Below are positions 32,657 to 41,907 of a stretch of 64,000 bases of DNA, piece by piece. The notes under the pieces are model-generated. The model did no database searches and was not told where the DNA came from. It was given only the letters and a program-made list of their open reading frames with translations. Origin of the DNA: Thermoanaerobaculia bacterium (lineage in GTDB: Bacteria; Acidobacteriota; Thermoanaerobaculia; Multivoradales; J023). The position numbers and the translations under genes were made by a program. Numbering within the stretch: the first letter of the stretch is position 1; every line of letters begins with the position of its first letter. The stretch is from positions 186,001-250,000 of the forward strand of contig JAUIJL010000012.1 in NCBI GenBank assembly GCA_030431255.1, given 5' to 3'.

Positions 32657-35600
32657 ATGAAACGGTTCTTCTCCCTTCCCGCCTGGGTCGCATGCATGCT
32701 TTTCACCGTCTTGCTTCCCGCCGACGCTACGGCCCGGGTTCTCGAGCTGGTCGACCAGGAGGTCGATGTCAGCCTGAGATTCCTGGACCAACTGGCCATC
32801 AGCCCCGACGGTCGTTTCGTCTACGCCGGCAGCAGAGACGCCACCTATCGATTTCGGCGCCACGCCGACACGGGTCAGCTGACCTTCGACGGATCCGCCT
32901 ACGGCGCAGAAGCCATCGCCATCAGCCCCGACGGCAGATCGCTCTACTCAAGCCGCTATGGGGTGGTACGAGCCCACCAACGCGACCTTGAAAACGGCTT
33001 CCAAAGCCTGGTGGAAGAGTGGCCGAGCTCGCCGGCCTTCGGGGTCCACGGCCACCCCGAGTCGTTTCGGCTCGGTCCCGGTGGGGATCAGATTTACATC
33101 TCCTTCGGCGACGGCATCGCTGTTTTCGATCGCGATCCCGAGAACAGCGCTTTGACTTGGATCCAGACTCTCGACGCCGAGCCCGACGACTTTCCGGCCG
33201 CCTCGGACCTGATCTTCAGCGCCGACGGTCGCCACGTTTACGGCATTTCGGAGCCTCAATTCGGACCCCACCGTGTGGTCGTTTTCTCCCGCGACATCTC
33301 TACCGGCACCTTGGCACGCCGACAGAGGCTCACCGACGAGATGATCCCCGGGCTCGAAAACGTGCACGAGCTGATCATCAGCAACGACGGCCGAAACGTC
33401 TATGGTTCGAGCCCAAACGGCGTGCTCGTGCTGCGACGCGATCCCGCCGACGGCACCCTCAGCCCGCTCCAAACCCTGGGCAGCGCCGGCACGTTGCTCC
33501 TCGGACCCGACGACCGCTTCGTGTATGCCTTTCGACCGTTCTTTGTCGACATCTACTCCCGAGGCGCGGAGGCCGGAGCCCTGGAGCTGGTCCAAACCTT
33601 GGAGCAGCCGGTGCTGCCGAGACGACCGACTCCGAATATCGCCTCGGGTCTCTTCTCGCCGGACGGTCGTCACCTCTATCTCATCTCCGACTACGACTCC
33701 CCTTTTCACGGCGGCATCGAGGTCTTGGCCCGCAATCCCGACACTGGCGTGCTGTCGATCATCGCCTCCTACATCGACGACGTGGAAGGCGACGCGGACC
33801 GGATCGATAGATCCGAAGCGATCGTGGCCTCGCCGGACGGAAAGCACCTCTACGTGGGCGCGTCGGACGAGAGCCTCGAGATCGCCGCCTTTTCACGCTC
33901 CGCTGAAACCGGCGTGCTGAGCTATCTCGACGCTTTCACCAGCCGACCCGCGGAAGCGGGATATAGGAGAGCCGTGGACCTGACGATGAGCGGAGATGGC
34001 CGGGCTCTTTACGTCAGCTCTCAAGCCGGCTCGGAGGAATCGCTGGTGGTCCTTGCCCGCGACGAGCTCAGCGGAGCGTTGACCTTGATGGAGTCCTATC
34101 CCGCCGATGGCGCTTTCGGCCTGGAGACAATCCGCGCCATGGTCGTCAGCCCGGACCAACGGCACCTCTACGTGTCCGGGAGCACCGGCGGCACGCTGGT
34201 CATCTTCGAACGGGATCCGAGCAGCGGCGGGCTGACCCACCTTCAAACCCTGGCCGACGTCCCGGAGCTCGAAAGCGCCGGTGTCATCGGGTTGGATCCC
34301 GAAGGTCGACACTTGTATGTGGCTTTGGAGCACCCGCGCTACGCCATTTCGATCTTCGCCCGCGACGCCGATACCGGAGGCTTGGCTTTTCTGGAAACCC
34401 TCGACTCTCCGAGCTTTTACTCCAGATCAGCTTTTGAGATGAGCCCGGACGGCCGCCATGTTTATGTCGGCAGCGGTCGCCTCGTGGTGTTCGCTCGGGA
34501 TCCGGCTTCGGGTCGCCTCACTTTCATCGAAGAGCACCCCTACACCTCCGCGCGGCCCCATTCCGACCCCGACGGCAACTACCTCTACACCTTCGATTCC
34601 AGCTCCGTGGCCTCGGTCTATCGACGGGATCCGTCCACCGGGCGGTTGACCCTGATCGAATCGGAAGGCCCGTCCTCGTTCAATGGCTCTTTCAATGGCA
34701 GCACGGGATCCGTCTTGAGCCCCGACGGTGATTTCTTCTACGCCAATGTGTCGTCATTGGAGCATCACGCCATCCATATTTATCGCGTTGCCGAGGGGCC
34801 GTGCCGCGCCGGCTGGGACGGCCTCTGCCTGGGCGGGGATCGCTTTCGAGTGGCGCTCGACTGGCGCGATGCCGAAGGCACTACGGGCACTGCCACCCCG
34901 TTGGCCGAGAGCTTCGGCGACTCGGGCATCCTCTGGTTCTTCAGGCCCGGCAATTGGGAAATGCAGCTGAAGGTGCTCGACGCCTGCGAGCTGAACGACC
35001 GATTCTGGGTCTTCGCCGCGTCCGCCACCCAGGTGGAATACAGCCTCCGAATCACCGACATGATCACCGGTACCATCAAGACCTACTTCAACCCGTTGGG
35101 CAACGCGGCCGCCGCCATCGCCGACACCGACGCCTTCGCCACATGCTCCGGCTCGGACACGGCTTCGGCGACGATCACCCCCGCTGCCGGCCGTTCGAGC
35201 TTCGTCGATCTTTCGGCTTCGACGGCCCTCGACCTTGCGGCCGGCTCGCCCATGACCCGCGGCGCCTTTCAGAGGACGCCGGATCTATCCCTCGGCAAAT
35301 ACCATCAACCCGGAATGGTCAAGGGTTTGGCAGGCAAATGCCTCGACGTCGAGCAGGCTGATCCGAGCGACGGCTCGGCGGTCATTCTTTATGACTGCCA
35401 CGGCGGCGCCAATCAGGTCTGGAGGAATGAGCAATACTGCCCCTACAGCTGCCTCGACTTCTTCAGTCTCAGGGTGTTTGGGGATAAATGCCTTCAGCCC
35501 GGTCCCGACACCGGCTCAGGACCCCGTCGGTTGGAGATCGGTCCTTGCGGCAACGATGAAAGCTATTGGTACCAACCCGGCCACTTTCCGAGCCATTCAT

Positions 35601-36082
35601 CACTGGTGCACCGCGAAACAGGCCTCTGCGCAGATGTGCTCGGCGCCGAAACCGCCAACCGGACCCCCGTCGTGCTTCATGAGTGTCACGGGGGAGACAA
35701 CCAACAGTGGGCTTTCGACGAGCTCGCCTGTGTGTCGAGCCCGACGGGTGCCTGCAAAAACGGCGATCGCTTCCTGGTGGAGGTGGACTGGCGTGACTTC
35801 GACGGCAACGTCGGCAAGGGTCGGGTTCTGCCCCAGGGCTCCGATGAAACCGGCCTTTTCTGGTTCTTCGGACCCGACAACCTGGAGATGTTGGTGAAGG
35901 TGCTCGACGGCTGCGGTCTCAATCAACAGCATTGGGTCCTGGCCGCCGCGACCACCAACGTCGAATACACCCTGCGAGTGACCGACACCTTGACCCGTGA
36001 GGTGCGCGAGTACTTCAACCCGCTGGGAAACACTGCCCCGGCGCTCACCGACACCTCCGCGTTTTCATGTGCTGCTCCGTAG
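32657..36082 (+). CDS. large secreted propeller protein with ricin-type lectin and two recurrent C-terminal domains
   Basis: 1141 residues; the ATG at 32657 follows AAGGAA and starts a signal peptide (MKRFFSLPAWVACMLFTVLL). Residues about 30-700 hold repeated SPDGRxxY units of a YVTN/lactonase-type propeller. From 715 to 828 comes a domain with CxxGDRFRVALDWRD, ILWFFRPGNWEMQLKVLDACELN and YFNPLG. A ricin-type beta-trefoil lies at about 888-1019 (GKCLDVEQADPSDG, then DCHGGANQVW and ECHGGDNQQW), implying carbohydrate binding. The last 113 residues repeat the 715-828 domain. Probably an exported adhesive or glycan-binding protein. A short Thr/Ala-rich linker (830-885) separates the parts. Confidence 0.82.
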   Translation: MKRFFSLPAWVACMLFTVLLPADATARVLELVDQEVDVSLRFLDQLAISPDGRFVYAGSRDATYRFRRHADTGQLTFDGSAYGAEAIAISPDGRSLYSSRYGVVRAHQRDLENGFQSLVEEWPSSPAFGVHGHPESFRLGPGGDQIYISFGDGIAVFDRDPENSALTWIQTLDAEPDDFPAASDLIFSADGRHVYGISEPQFGPHRVVVFSRDISTGTLARRQRLTDEMIPGLENVHELIISNDGRNVYGSSPNGVLVLRRDPADGTLSPLQTLGSAGTLLLGPDDRFVYAFRPFFVDIYSRGAEAGALELVQTLEQPVLPRRPTPNIASGLFSPDGRHLYLISDYDSPFHGGIEVLARNPDTGVLSIIASYIDDVEGDADRIDRSEAIVASPDGKHLYVGASDESLEIAAFSRSAETGVLSYLDAFTSRPAEAGYRRAVDLTMSGDGRALYVSSQAGSEESLVVLARDELSGALTLMESYPADGAFGLETIRAMVVSPDQRHLYVSGSTGGTLVIFERDPSSGGLTHLQTLADVPELESAGVIGLDPEGRHLYVALEHPRYAISIFARDADTGGLAFLETLDSPSFYSRSAFEMSPDGRHVYVGSGRLVVFARDPASGRLTFIEEHPYTSARPHSDPDGNYLYTFDSSSVASVYRRDPSTGRLTLIESEGPSSFNGSFNGSTGSVLSPDGDFFYANVSSLEHHAIHIYRVAEGPCRAGWDGLCLGGDRFRVALDWRDAEGTTGTATPLAESFGDSGILWFFRPGNWEMQLKVLDACELNDRFWVFAASATQVEYSLRITDMITGTIKTYFNPLGNAAAAIADTDAFATCSGSDTASATITPAAGRSSFVDLSASTALDLAAGSPMTRGAFQRTPDLSLGKYHQPGMVKGLAGKCLDVEQADPSDGSAVILYDCHGGANQVWRNEQYCPYSCLDFFSLRVFGDKCLQPGPDTGSGPRRLEIGPCGNDESYWYQPGHFPSHSSLVHRETGLCADVLGAETANRTPVVLHECHGGDNQQWAFDELACVSSPTGACKNGDRFLVEVDWRDFDGNVGKGRVLPQGSDETGLFWFFGPDNLEMLVKVLDGCGLNQQHWVLAAATTNVEYTLRVTDTLTREVREYFNPLGNTAPALTDTSAFSCAAP

Positions 36083-36099
36083 AAAACCAGCTCACTGGA

Positions 36100-37422
36100 T
36101 CAGCCGTCGAGCTCCTCATCCGGGTCTACCGCGCTTTTGGGTAAGAAGAAGAAGAGACGACCCGGCTGTTTCATCACTCCGGCTCGGGCGGCGGCGTCCT
36201 CGCCACGGCCCCAAAAGAGGTCGACCCGACCGGGACCGCGGATGGCGCCACCGGTGTCTTGGGCGAGGACGAATCGGGAAATGGTGCCCTCGACCACGGT
36301 GGTGCCGTCGGGCCCGGGAGCGGGCAGGTCGGTGATCAGGAATCCAAAGCCGCCGGGCGGAAAGATCTTTTGGTCGACGGCGATCGAGCGCCCCGGGGTG
36401 ACCGGCACCCCCAAATTGCCCACTGGAGGGCCGTTGAGCTTGCGAAAGAAAACCACGGATTGGTTGTGGTCCAGGACCCGCTCGATCTCGTGGGGATGGT
36501 CCACCAAATATTGACGGATCGACTGCATGGACATTCGTTCCGGGGATACCTTGCCTTCGTCGATCAGCAGCCGACCGATGGAGCGATAGGAACGGCCGTT
36601 GGAGCCGGCGTAACCAATGCGCATTTCCGAGCCGTCCCGTAGACGCAAGGCCCCGGAGCCCTGGATCTCGATGAAGAAGAGCTCCACCGGATCTTTGGCC
36701 CAGGCGATCTCCCGGCCACGCTGCACGCCGGTTTCCCGAATGCCCCGACGATCGGGGAAGGGCACCAATTGGCCGTCGCGCAACAGGCCCGCGATCCTCT
36801 TTCCCCGCAGGTCGTCGTCGAATTGCCCCAGGTCGACTCGGATCAAACCCTTGGCCGGTCCGTAAACCGGTACCTGATACTCCGGGGTCCGGACCCGGCT
36901 TCCTTCGATCACCGGCTCGTAATATCCGGTGACCAACACCTGACCGCTCGAGCCACCGACGCTTTCCATCACATGGAACGTCGACGCGATCTGAACCGCC
37001 AGCCGCTCCGCGGTCGGCTGCTCGTCGAGCCAAGTGAGCAGTTGATCGGCCGCCGTCAGCAGCTGCGCTCCGGTGGCGGTGAAACGGCCGAACGTATATT
37101 CGCGTTCCTTGGGTCGACGGCTCAGCCAATCCCGGTGCCGCTCCAGGGCCAAGCGCAGACCGCTCCATCCCTCGACCCCGTGCAGGTCGTCGATCAACAG
37201 AGGGATTTCGTCGATTTTGAGCCGACGCAGGGCGCTTTCCGCGTCCCACTGGGCTTCGGCCTGCTCCACCGGAGCCGGGCGCTGCCCGGACGGCCGGCGC
37301 ATGCAAGAAGAGATCACCAAAGAGGTGGTCGTCAAGCACGCGACCAGCACCGATGTGGCTATGGCTCGACTGCCCAGGCTCCGAGCCCCGTGGAATCGCT
37401 TCACGTTCACGACCGTCAACAA
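36100..37422 (-). CDS. mltA: membrane-bound lytic murein transglycosylase A (lipoprotein)
   Basis: Up to 440 residues. The start is uncertain: TTG codons at 37422 and 37419 lie close to a GAGGG site, and GTG at 37404 would also do. A lipoprotein signal ends in LVISSC. The MltA domain is recognised by TGYYEPVIEGSR, PVYGPAKGLIRVDL and IEIQGSGALRLRDGSEMRIGYAGSNGRSY; the 3D domain follows with FVLAQDTGGAIRGPGRVDLFWG, containing the catalytic Asp region. The enzyme cleaves peptidoglycan glycan strands with formation of anhydromuramyl ends, at the outer membrane. It starts nine bases after trpS, so the two are co-transcribed. Confidence 0.9.
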   Translation of the reverse strand: MLTVVNVKRFHGARSLGSRAIATSVLVACLTTTSLVISSCMRRPSGQRPAPVEQAEAQWDAESALRRLKIDEIPLLIDDLHGVEGWSGLRLALERHRDWLSRRPKEREYTFGRFTATGAQLLTAADQLLTWLDEQPTAERLAVQIASTFHVMESVGGSSGQVLVTGYYEPVIEGSRVRTPEYQVPVYGPAKGLIRVDLGQFDDDLRGKRIAGLLRDGQLVPFPDRRGIRETGVQRGREIAWAKDPVELFFIEIQGSGALRLRDGSEMRIGYAGSNGRSYRSIGRLLIDEGKVSPERMSMQSIRQYLVDHPHEIERVLDHNQSVVFFRKLNGPPVGNLGVPVTPGRSIAVDQKIFPPGGFGFLITDLPAPGPDGTTVVEGTISRFVLAQDTGGAIRGPGRVDLFWGRGEDAAARAGVMKQPGRLFFFLPKSAVDPDEELDG

Positions 37423-37430
37423 CCCTCAGG

Positions 37431-38453
37431 TCAAGGGCGGACCTCAGCAGGCACGCCGAAACCCATCTTCTCTTTGACTTGAATCAGCTTCGGCTCGGCC
37501 ACGGCCCGGGCCTGCTCCGCGCCACGGGCGAGCAGACCATCGAGCTCGGCGGGATCCGCCATCAGCTCGTTGTAGCGCTCGCGGATCGGCCGGACGCCTT
37601 CGATCACCGCTTCGGCGACCCCTTTTTTGAGATCGCCATAACCCCGGGCGTCGGCGAAATCCGCCAGCACTTGCTCGGGGGTTTTGTCGGTCATCAGCTG
37701 GTAGATGGTCAGCAAATTGTTGACACCGGCCTTCTCCGGATCCTCGCTGTAGACGATCTCATTGCCGGAATCGGTGACCGCCCGTTTGAGGGTTTTTTCA
37801 ATCACCTTGTCCTGGTCGGTCATGAGCACGGAATGCCCCTTGCCGGCGAGGCTCTTCGACATTTTGGCGGTCGGATCGTCGAAGCCCATGATGCGAGCCC
37901 CGACCTTGGCGATTTTCGGCTCCGGCACCACGAAGGTGTCACCGTAGAGGTGGTTGAATCGCTGGGCGATGTCCCGGCTCAGCTCCAGGTGTTGCTTTTG
38001 ATCCTCGCCCACGGGCACCTCGTCGGCGTCGTAGAGCAGGATGTCCGCCGCTTGCAGCACCGGATAGGTGAGCAGGCCCGTATCGACCCGCTCCTGGCGT
38101 GCGGATTTGTCTTTGTATTGGGTCATCCGCTCCAAACGACCCAAGGGCGTGATGCAGCTCAAGAACCAGCTGCCTTCCGCGTGGGCACGGACGTGGCTTT
38201 GCACGAAGAGGGTGGTTTGGTCCGGATCGATGCCGGCGGCCAACAACATCGCCGCCAAAGAACGCGTGTTGTGACGCAGCGCCTCGGGCTCCTGAAACAC
38301 CGTGATCGCGTGCAGGTCCACGATGCAGATGAAATTCTCTTTTTGCCCTTGGCCTCGCACCCAATGACGGATGGCACCTAGATAATTCCCCAAATGGAGC
38401 TGGCCGGTCGGCTGGATGCCTGAAAAGACGCGTCGTTTTTTGGCTTGAGACAT
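37431..38453 (-). CDS. trpS: tryptophanyl-tRNA synthetase
   Basis: 340 residues. The class I signatures are plain: SGIQPTGQLHLGNYLG with HLGN (20-23) and KMSKS (197-201), with LTYPVLQAADILLYDADEVPVG between them. Length is normal. It charges tRNA-Trp with tryptophan. mltA follows directly. Upstream on the same strand is a 360-base gap that carries one copy of a structured repeat. Confidence 0.97.
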   Translation of the reverse strand: MSQAKKRRVFSGIQPTGQLHLGNYLGAIRHWVRGQGQKENFICIVDLHAITVFQEPEALRHNTRSLAAMLLAAGIDPDQTTLFVQSHVRAHAEGSWFLSCITPLGRLERMTQYKDKSARQERVDTGLLTYPVLQAADILLYDADEVPVGEDQKQHLELSRDIAQRFNHLYGDTFVVPEPKIAKVGARIMGFDDPTAKMSKSLAGKGHSVLMTDQDKVIEKTLKRAVTDSGNEIVYSEDPEKAGVNNLLTIYQLMTDKTPEQVLADFADARGYGDLKKGVAEAVIEGVRPIRERYNELMADPAELDGLLARGAEQARAVAEPKLIQVKEKMGFGVPAEVRP

Positions 38454-38586
38454 GACGGACCCTATTTGACTTGAGGTGGCGGGCCGACCCTATGGGGTCA
38501 TGAGCTTGGCGCCGGAGCCTGTGGCTATGAGCCGGGGACGACCTCGGGTAGCGGACGAAACGGCGAGAAGCTATCACACTAGCCGG

Positions 38587-38765
38587 ATCCCGTCTTGAAC
38601 CGGAATCTCGGTGGGTCGGCGCGCCGCCCTGCGCGCGTCGCTCCGAAACTCGCGCCACCGTTGAGGAGTCGATGTAAGTTGCTGATGTGTAGGATCTTGA
38701 GCCGATCCATAGGGTGTTTCGCTCAGACAGTCTCCGCTTTCCGTGCTCGGCGCGGCGCGCCTTCC
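38587..38765. repeat. structured dispersed element, copy 1
   Basis: This stretch aligns over about 180 bases with 41697-41875: both begin near GTCTTGAA, share TGCGCGCGTCGCT, CTCGCGCCACCG, TTGATGTGT-like and GCTCAGACA blocks, and end near TTCCGTGCTC. Terminal arms are GGCGCGCCGC (38618) and GCGGCGCGCC (38752), perfectly complementary. It fills the gap between trpS and the peptidase-MA-like gene. Confidence 0.7.
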
Positions 38766-38812
38766 AGGGCCTCGAAAGTGCATTTCTGGACGGCATTTAG
38801 CTGAGCTCCGTC

Positions 38813-40351
38813 TCAGCGCACGATGTCGATCGGCTCGCCGTCACCGTCCGCCGACAGCCAATCCATGCGTCGCAAGATTTCCTGGGCCGCTTGTCGGGAC
38901 GACGCGTTGGGATGGTGCTCGAAATAGTCCTGATAGAGCTGCCGCGCCTCTGCTCGATCGCGGGTCCGGGAATAGAGCAACAAGAGCTGCAACGCCACGC
39001 CCTCTCCATTGGGCATCAATCGATGGGCTCGGCGCCCCGCCTCCAACGCTTTATGGCCCACGGACTCGTCGTCGAGGTCCGGGCTCAGGCCGTAGATCGA
39101 CGCCAGGCGGGCCCAAGCGGGGGCGAAGTCCGGATTCTCTTCCAAGCTGCGCTCCAGGTGGATCCGGGCTTCCCGCAGCTTGCTCTCGCTCGCGCCCCGC
39201 CCGAGAACCAGCAGCGAGGTGGCGTAGTGGTAGCTCAATCTGCCGTCTTTGGGCGCCATTTCCACCGCCCGTTTGAACAGCGCCCGGGCGGCCGGATAGT
39301 CCCGCTTTTGCTGGGCCACCAAACCCATGCCCGCCACCGCGGCCGCGCGGGTCGGGTCTCGCCGCAGGGCTTCTTCAAAATGGAAAAGGGCGTCTTGGTG
39401 ACGGTCGCCCTGGCTGACCAGCAGGTCGCCGAGATTCACCAAAATCTGCGGATAGGGAATCGACGTAATCCGCGGGCTTTCGGGCCGGGTATTCTGGATG
39501 TCGATCGCCATGGTCTTGAAACCTTCTTTGCGATAGGCGGCGACTTCTTTTTCCAACGCCCCGTAGTCGACCGCAAAGGCCTGACGAAACGCCTCGTCTT
39601 GGGCCATGCCGGCAAAACCCAAGCGCAAGAAATTGAGCATCTGCCGACGGCGCTCGTCGTTGCCCAAAAGGAGGTAGTGGACCAGCTCCCAGCTGCGGGC
39701 GTACATTTCCCCCTGATGCTCGAAAACGTTGTAGTGGGGCGAGTCGGTATCGACCCGGAGCAGCTCCTCCAACGACAGCGGCTCGCCCTTGGAGAGCTCC
39801 TGGAGATGTCGTTTGAGGGGCCGACCGATTTGCCCCTGGCCGTCGACGATTTCGAAGGTGGAATAGAGCTCTGCCAGCCCTTCTTCGAGCCACAGGGGCA
39901 GGCCGGGAAGGTTGTTGCGCAGCACCGTGTGCACGTATTCGTGGTAGACCGTCAGGGTGGCTTCACGCCGCCGTGCCCCGTTCATCACGATGTAGTCGCC
40001 GTAGGGCTGGCTGTAGAAGGCCCCGCTCATGGACACGGGCTCACCGCGATAGCGATGTTTGTAGGGAATCAGCGAGCGGTCGTTAGCAAAGACGTAAATG
40101 GAGGTCGGCACCGGTGAGCCGAGCTCGAGGCGGGTGGTCTTGGCTAGCGCTTGTCTCAATCCTTCGAGATCCCGGCCGACGCGCAGCGCCTTGGACACCT
40201 CGGCGTTGGAATAGAGCATGAAGGTCTCGGTTTGGATGCCGACCCAGCGCTGACTTTCCAACGGCAGGGCTCCGGCCCCGGAAGATGTGGGCACACCCAA
40301 AACCAGCCCCGAGAAGAGCAAAGCCACGAGAGCCGGCACCGCCCGCATCAT
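38813..40351 (-). CDS. peptidase MA-like (gluzincin) protein with TPR repeats
   Basis: 512 residues with a signal peptide (PALVALLFSGLVLGV). A zinc-protease motif HEYVH occurs at 137-141 with the downstream glutamate in LWLEEGLAELYS, as in peptidase MA-like/DUF1570 proteins. After about residue 290 come TPR units (ILVNLGDLLVSQGDRHQDALFHFEEAL; AAAVAGMGLVAQQKRDYPAARALFKRAV). It should act in the periplasm; the substrate is unknown. It starts four bases after the ligase gene and so shares its transcript. Confidence 0.82.
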   Translation of the reverse strand: MMRAVPALVALLFSGLVLGVPTSSGAGALPLESQRWVGIQTETFMLYSNAEVSKALRVGRDLEGLRQALAKTTRLELGSPVPTSIYVFANDRSLIPYKHRYRGEPVSMSGAFYSQPYGDYIVMNGARRREATLTVYHEYVHTVLRNNLPGLPLWLEEGLAELYSTFEIVDGQGQIGRPLKRHLQELSKGEPLSLEELLRVDTDSPHYNVFEHQGEMYARSWELVHYLLLGNDERRRQMLNFLRLGFAGMAQDEAFRQAFAVDYGALEKEVAAYRKEGFKTMAIDIQNTRPESPRITSIPYPQILVNLGDLLVSQGDRHQDALFHFEEALRRDPTRAAAVAGMGLVAQQKRDYPAARALFKRAVEMAPKDGRLSYHYATSLLVLGRGASESKLREARIHLERSLEENPDFAPAWARLASIYGLSPDLDDESVGHKALEAGRRAHRLMPNGEGVALQLLLLYSRTRDRAEARQLYQDYFEHHPNASSRQAAQEILRRMDWLSADGDGEPIDIVR

Positions 40352-40355
40352 CGAC

Positions 40356-41642
40356 CTAGTCCTCGCCCTCGATCCGATGCCAACGCTTGGCCTTGAGCTC
40401 GAATCGGGGCAGGCTGCCCGCGTCCACCGAGCTCACCGGAATGCGCAGCTGGAAAGCGGTTTGTAGGGCATCGGCCAAGGCACGGCATAGGGTGTCGGCC
40501 TCCGCCGACGCCGACTGCTCGAGCTCGATGTCGATCCGTGCCTCCAACATGCTGCGCCGGGTTCTGAGCTCCACGCGATATTCAGAAATCTCGGGGAATC
40601 GTCGCACCACTTTTTCAATCGCTGCCGGGTAGAGATTGACCCCACGAACCACCACCATGTCGTCGACCCGGGAGAGAATTCCGCCCTCCAAGGCTAAATC
40701 CGCGGTCCCCAGCTCGTCCGCCGGCCGCTGAGAAATGCGCACCAAATCACCGGTGCGATAGCGCAAGAGGGGTGAGCCGTGGCGTCCGAGGGTGGTGAGC
40801 ACCAGCTCACCCGGTCGATCGTCGGAGATCGGCTCTAAGGTCTCCGGATCGAGCACCTCGGCTAGGTAGGAATCTTCGATGATGTGCAGCAGGCCGGGCA
40901 CGTTGAGATTGGGATAGCTCACCGGACCGATCTCAGTCATGCCGTGGTGGTCGAGCACCCGGGCTCCGTCCCACAGCTCGGAGATGCGTCGACGGACGCC
41001 GGGGATCGAGCCACCGGGCTCGCCGGCTACGATCACCGTGTGCACGGAATCGACCCTCAAACCCTCGGATTGGGCCATTTCCCCGAGGCGAATGGCGTAG
41101 GTCGGGGTGCAGCAGACCACGGTCGCCCGATTGTCTTCCAGAACTTGCAAGCGCCCTTTCGAGGTGAGGCCTCCTCCCGGCAGCACCAAGCAGCCGAGCT
41201 CGGCGGCGGCGTCGAAGGCGGCCCAGAATCCGAGGAACGGGCCGAATGAGAAGGGAAAAAAGACGCGATCTGGGGCTTCGACCCCTGACGCCCGGAAGAC
41301 CTGTTGCCAATTACCGATGACAAAAGCCCAGCCCTCTCGGGTGTCGAGCCATCTCAGGGGTGAGCCGCTGGTACCGCTGGTTTGATGAATGCGGACGTAA
41401 CGGTCGAGCGGGTAGGTCAGATTCGAGCCGTAGGGGGGATGCAGCCGCTGGTCCTCGACCAATTCCGCCTTGCGGGTAAACGGCATGGAGGTGAAGAATT
41501 GCTCGAGGCTGTCCACGCCCTCGGTCAGACCCGCGGCCTCGAGACGCGGCAAGTAGAATGCGTTCTTCTGCCGCACCAGCTCCGTCAAGAGCTGTTTGAG
41601 CGCGGTCAGCTGATCGCGGCGAATCGTGTCCCGGTCCTTCAT
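40356..41642 (-). CDS. phenylacetate-CoA ligase-like (PaaK family) AMP-forming enzyme
   Basis: 428 residues, the usual PaaK length. Seen: RIHQTSGTSGSPLRWLDT (phosphate-binding loop), FFPFSFGPFLGFWAAFDAA, CCTPTYAIRLGE, HGMTEIGPVSYPN (adenine-binding region) and SRVDDMVVVRGVNLYPAAIE near the C-terminus. The family activates aryl or other carboxylic acids to CoA thioesters by way of an acyl-adenylate. No ring-cleavage genes are close. A DUF98 protein, possibly producing 4-hydroxybenzoate, lies immediately upstream, so an aromatic acid could be the substrate (inference). Confidence 0.87.
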   Translation of the reverse strand: MKDRDTIRRDQLTALKQLLTELVRQKNAFYLPRLEAAGLTEGVDSLEQFFTSMPFTRKAELVEDQRLHPPYGSNLTYPLDRYVRIHQTSGTSGSPLRWLDTREGWAFVIGNWQQVFRASGVEAPDRVFFPFSFGPFLGFWAAFDAAAELGCLVLPGGGLTSKGRLQVLEDNRATVVCCTPTYAIRLGEMAQSEGLRVDSVHTVIVAGEPGGSIPGVRRRISELWDGARVLDHHGMTEIGPVSYPNLNVPGLLHIIEDSYLAEVLDPETLEPISDDRPGELVLTTLGRHGSPLLRYRTGDLVRISQRPADELGTADLALEGGILSRVDDMVVVRGVNLYPAAIEKVVRRFPEISEYRVELRTRRSMLEARIDIELEQSASAEADTLCRALADALQTAFQLRIPVSSVDAGSLPRFELKAKRWHRIEGED

Positions 41643-41696
41643 AGTGTCAGCTTAACAGGCTGCGATGGAGGGCCGTTCTACACGAGAGCCCATCTG

Positions 41697-41875
41697 TTCC
41701 CGCGTCTTGAAGGACGACTCTCTGGGTCGGCCCAGTGCCCCTGCGCGCGTCGCTACGAGCTCGCGCCACCGCTGCGATCCCGTTGGAAGTTGTTGATGTG
41801 TTGGAGCTTAGACCGATTCTTAGGCTGAGCCGCTCAGACAAGCTTCGCTTCCGTGCTCACGGCACTGGGCCTCCG
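41697..41875. repeat. structured dispersed element, copy 2
   Basis: Second copy of the element at 38587. Its terminal arms are GGCCCAGTGCC (41729-41739) and GGCACTGGGCC (41861-41871): again perfectly complementary although their sequence differs from that of copy 1. It lies in the gap between the ligase and DUF98 genes. Confidence 0.7.
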
Positions 41876-41907
41876 ATTTGCGCACGTAGACCGCTCCTGG
41901 ACAACTA

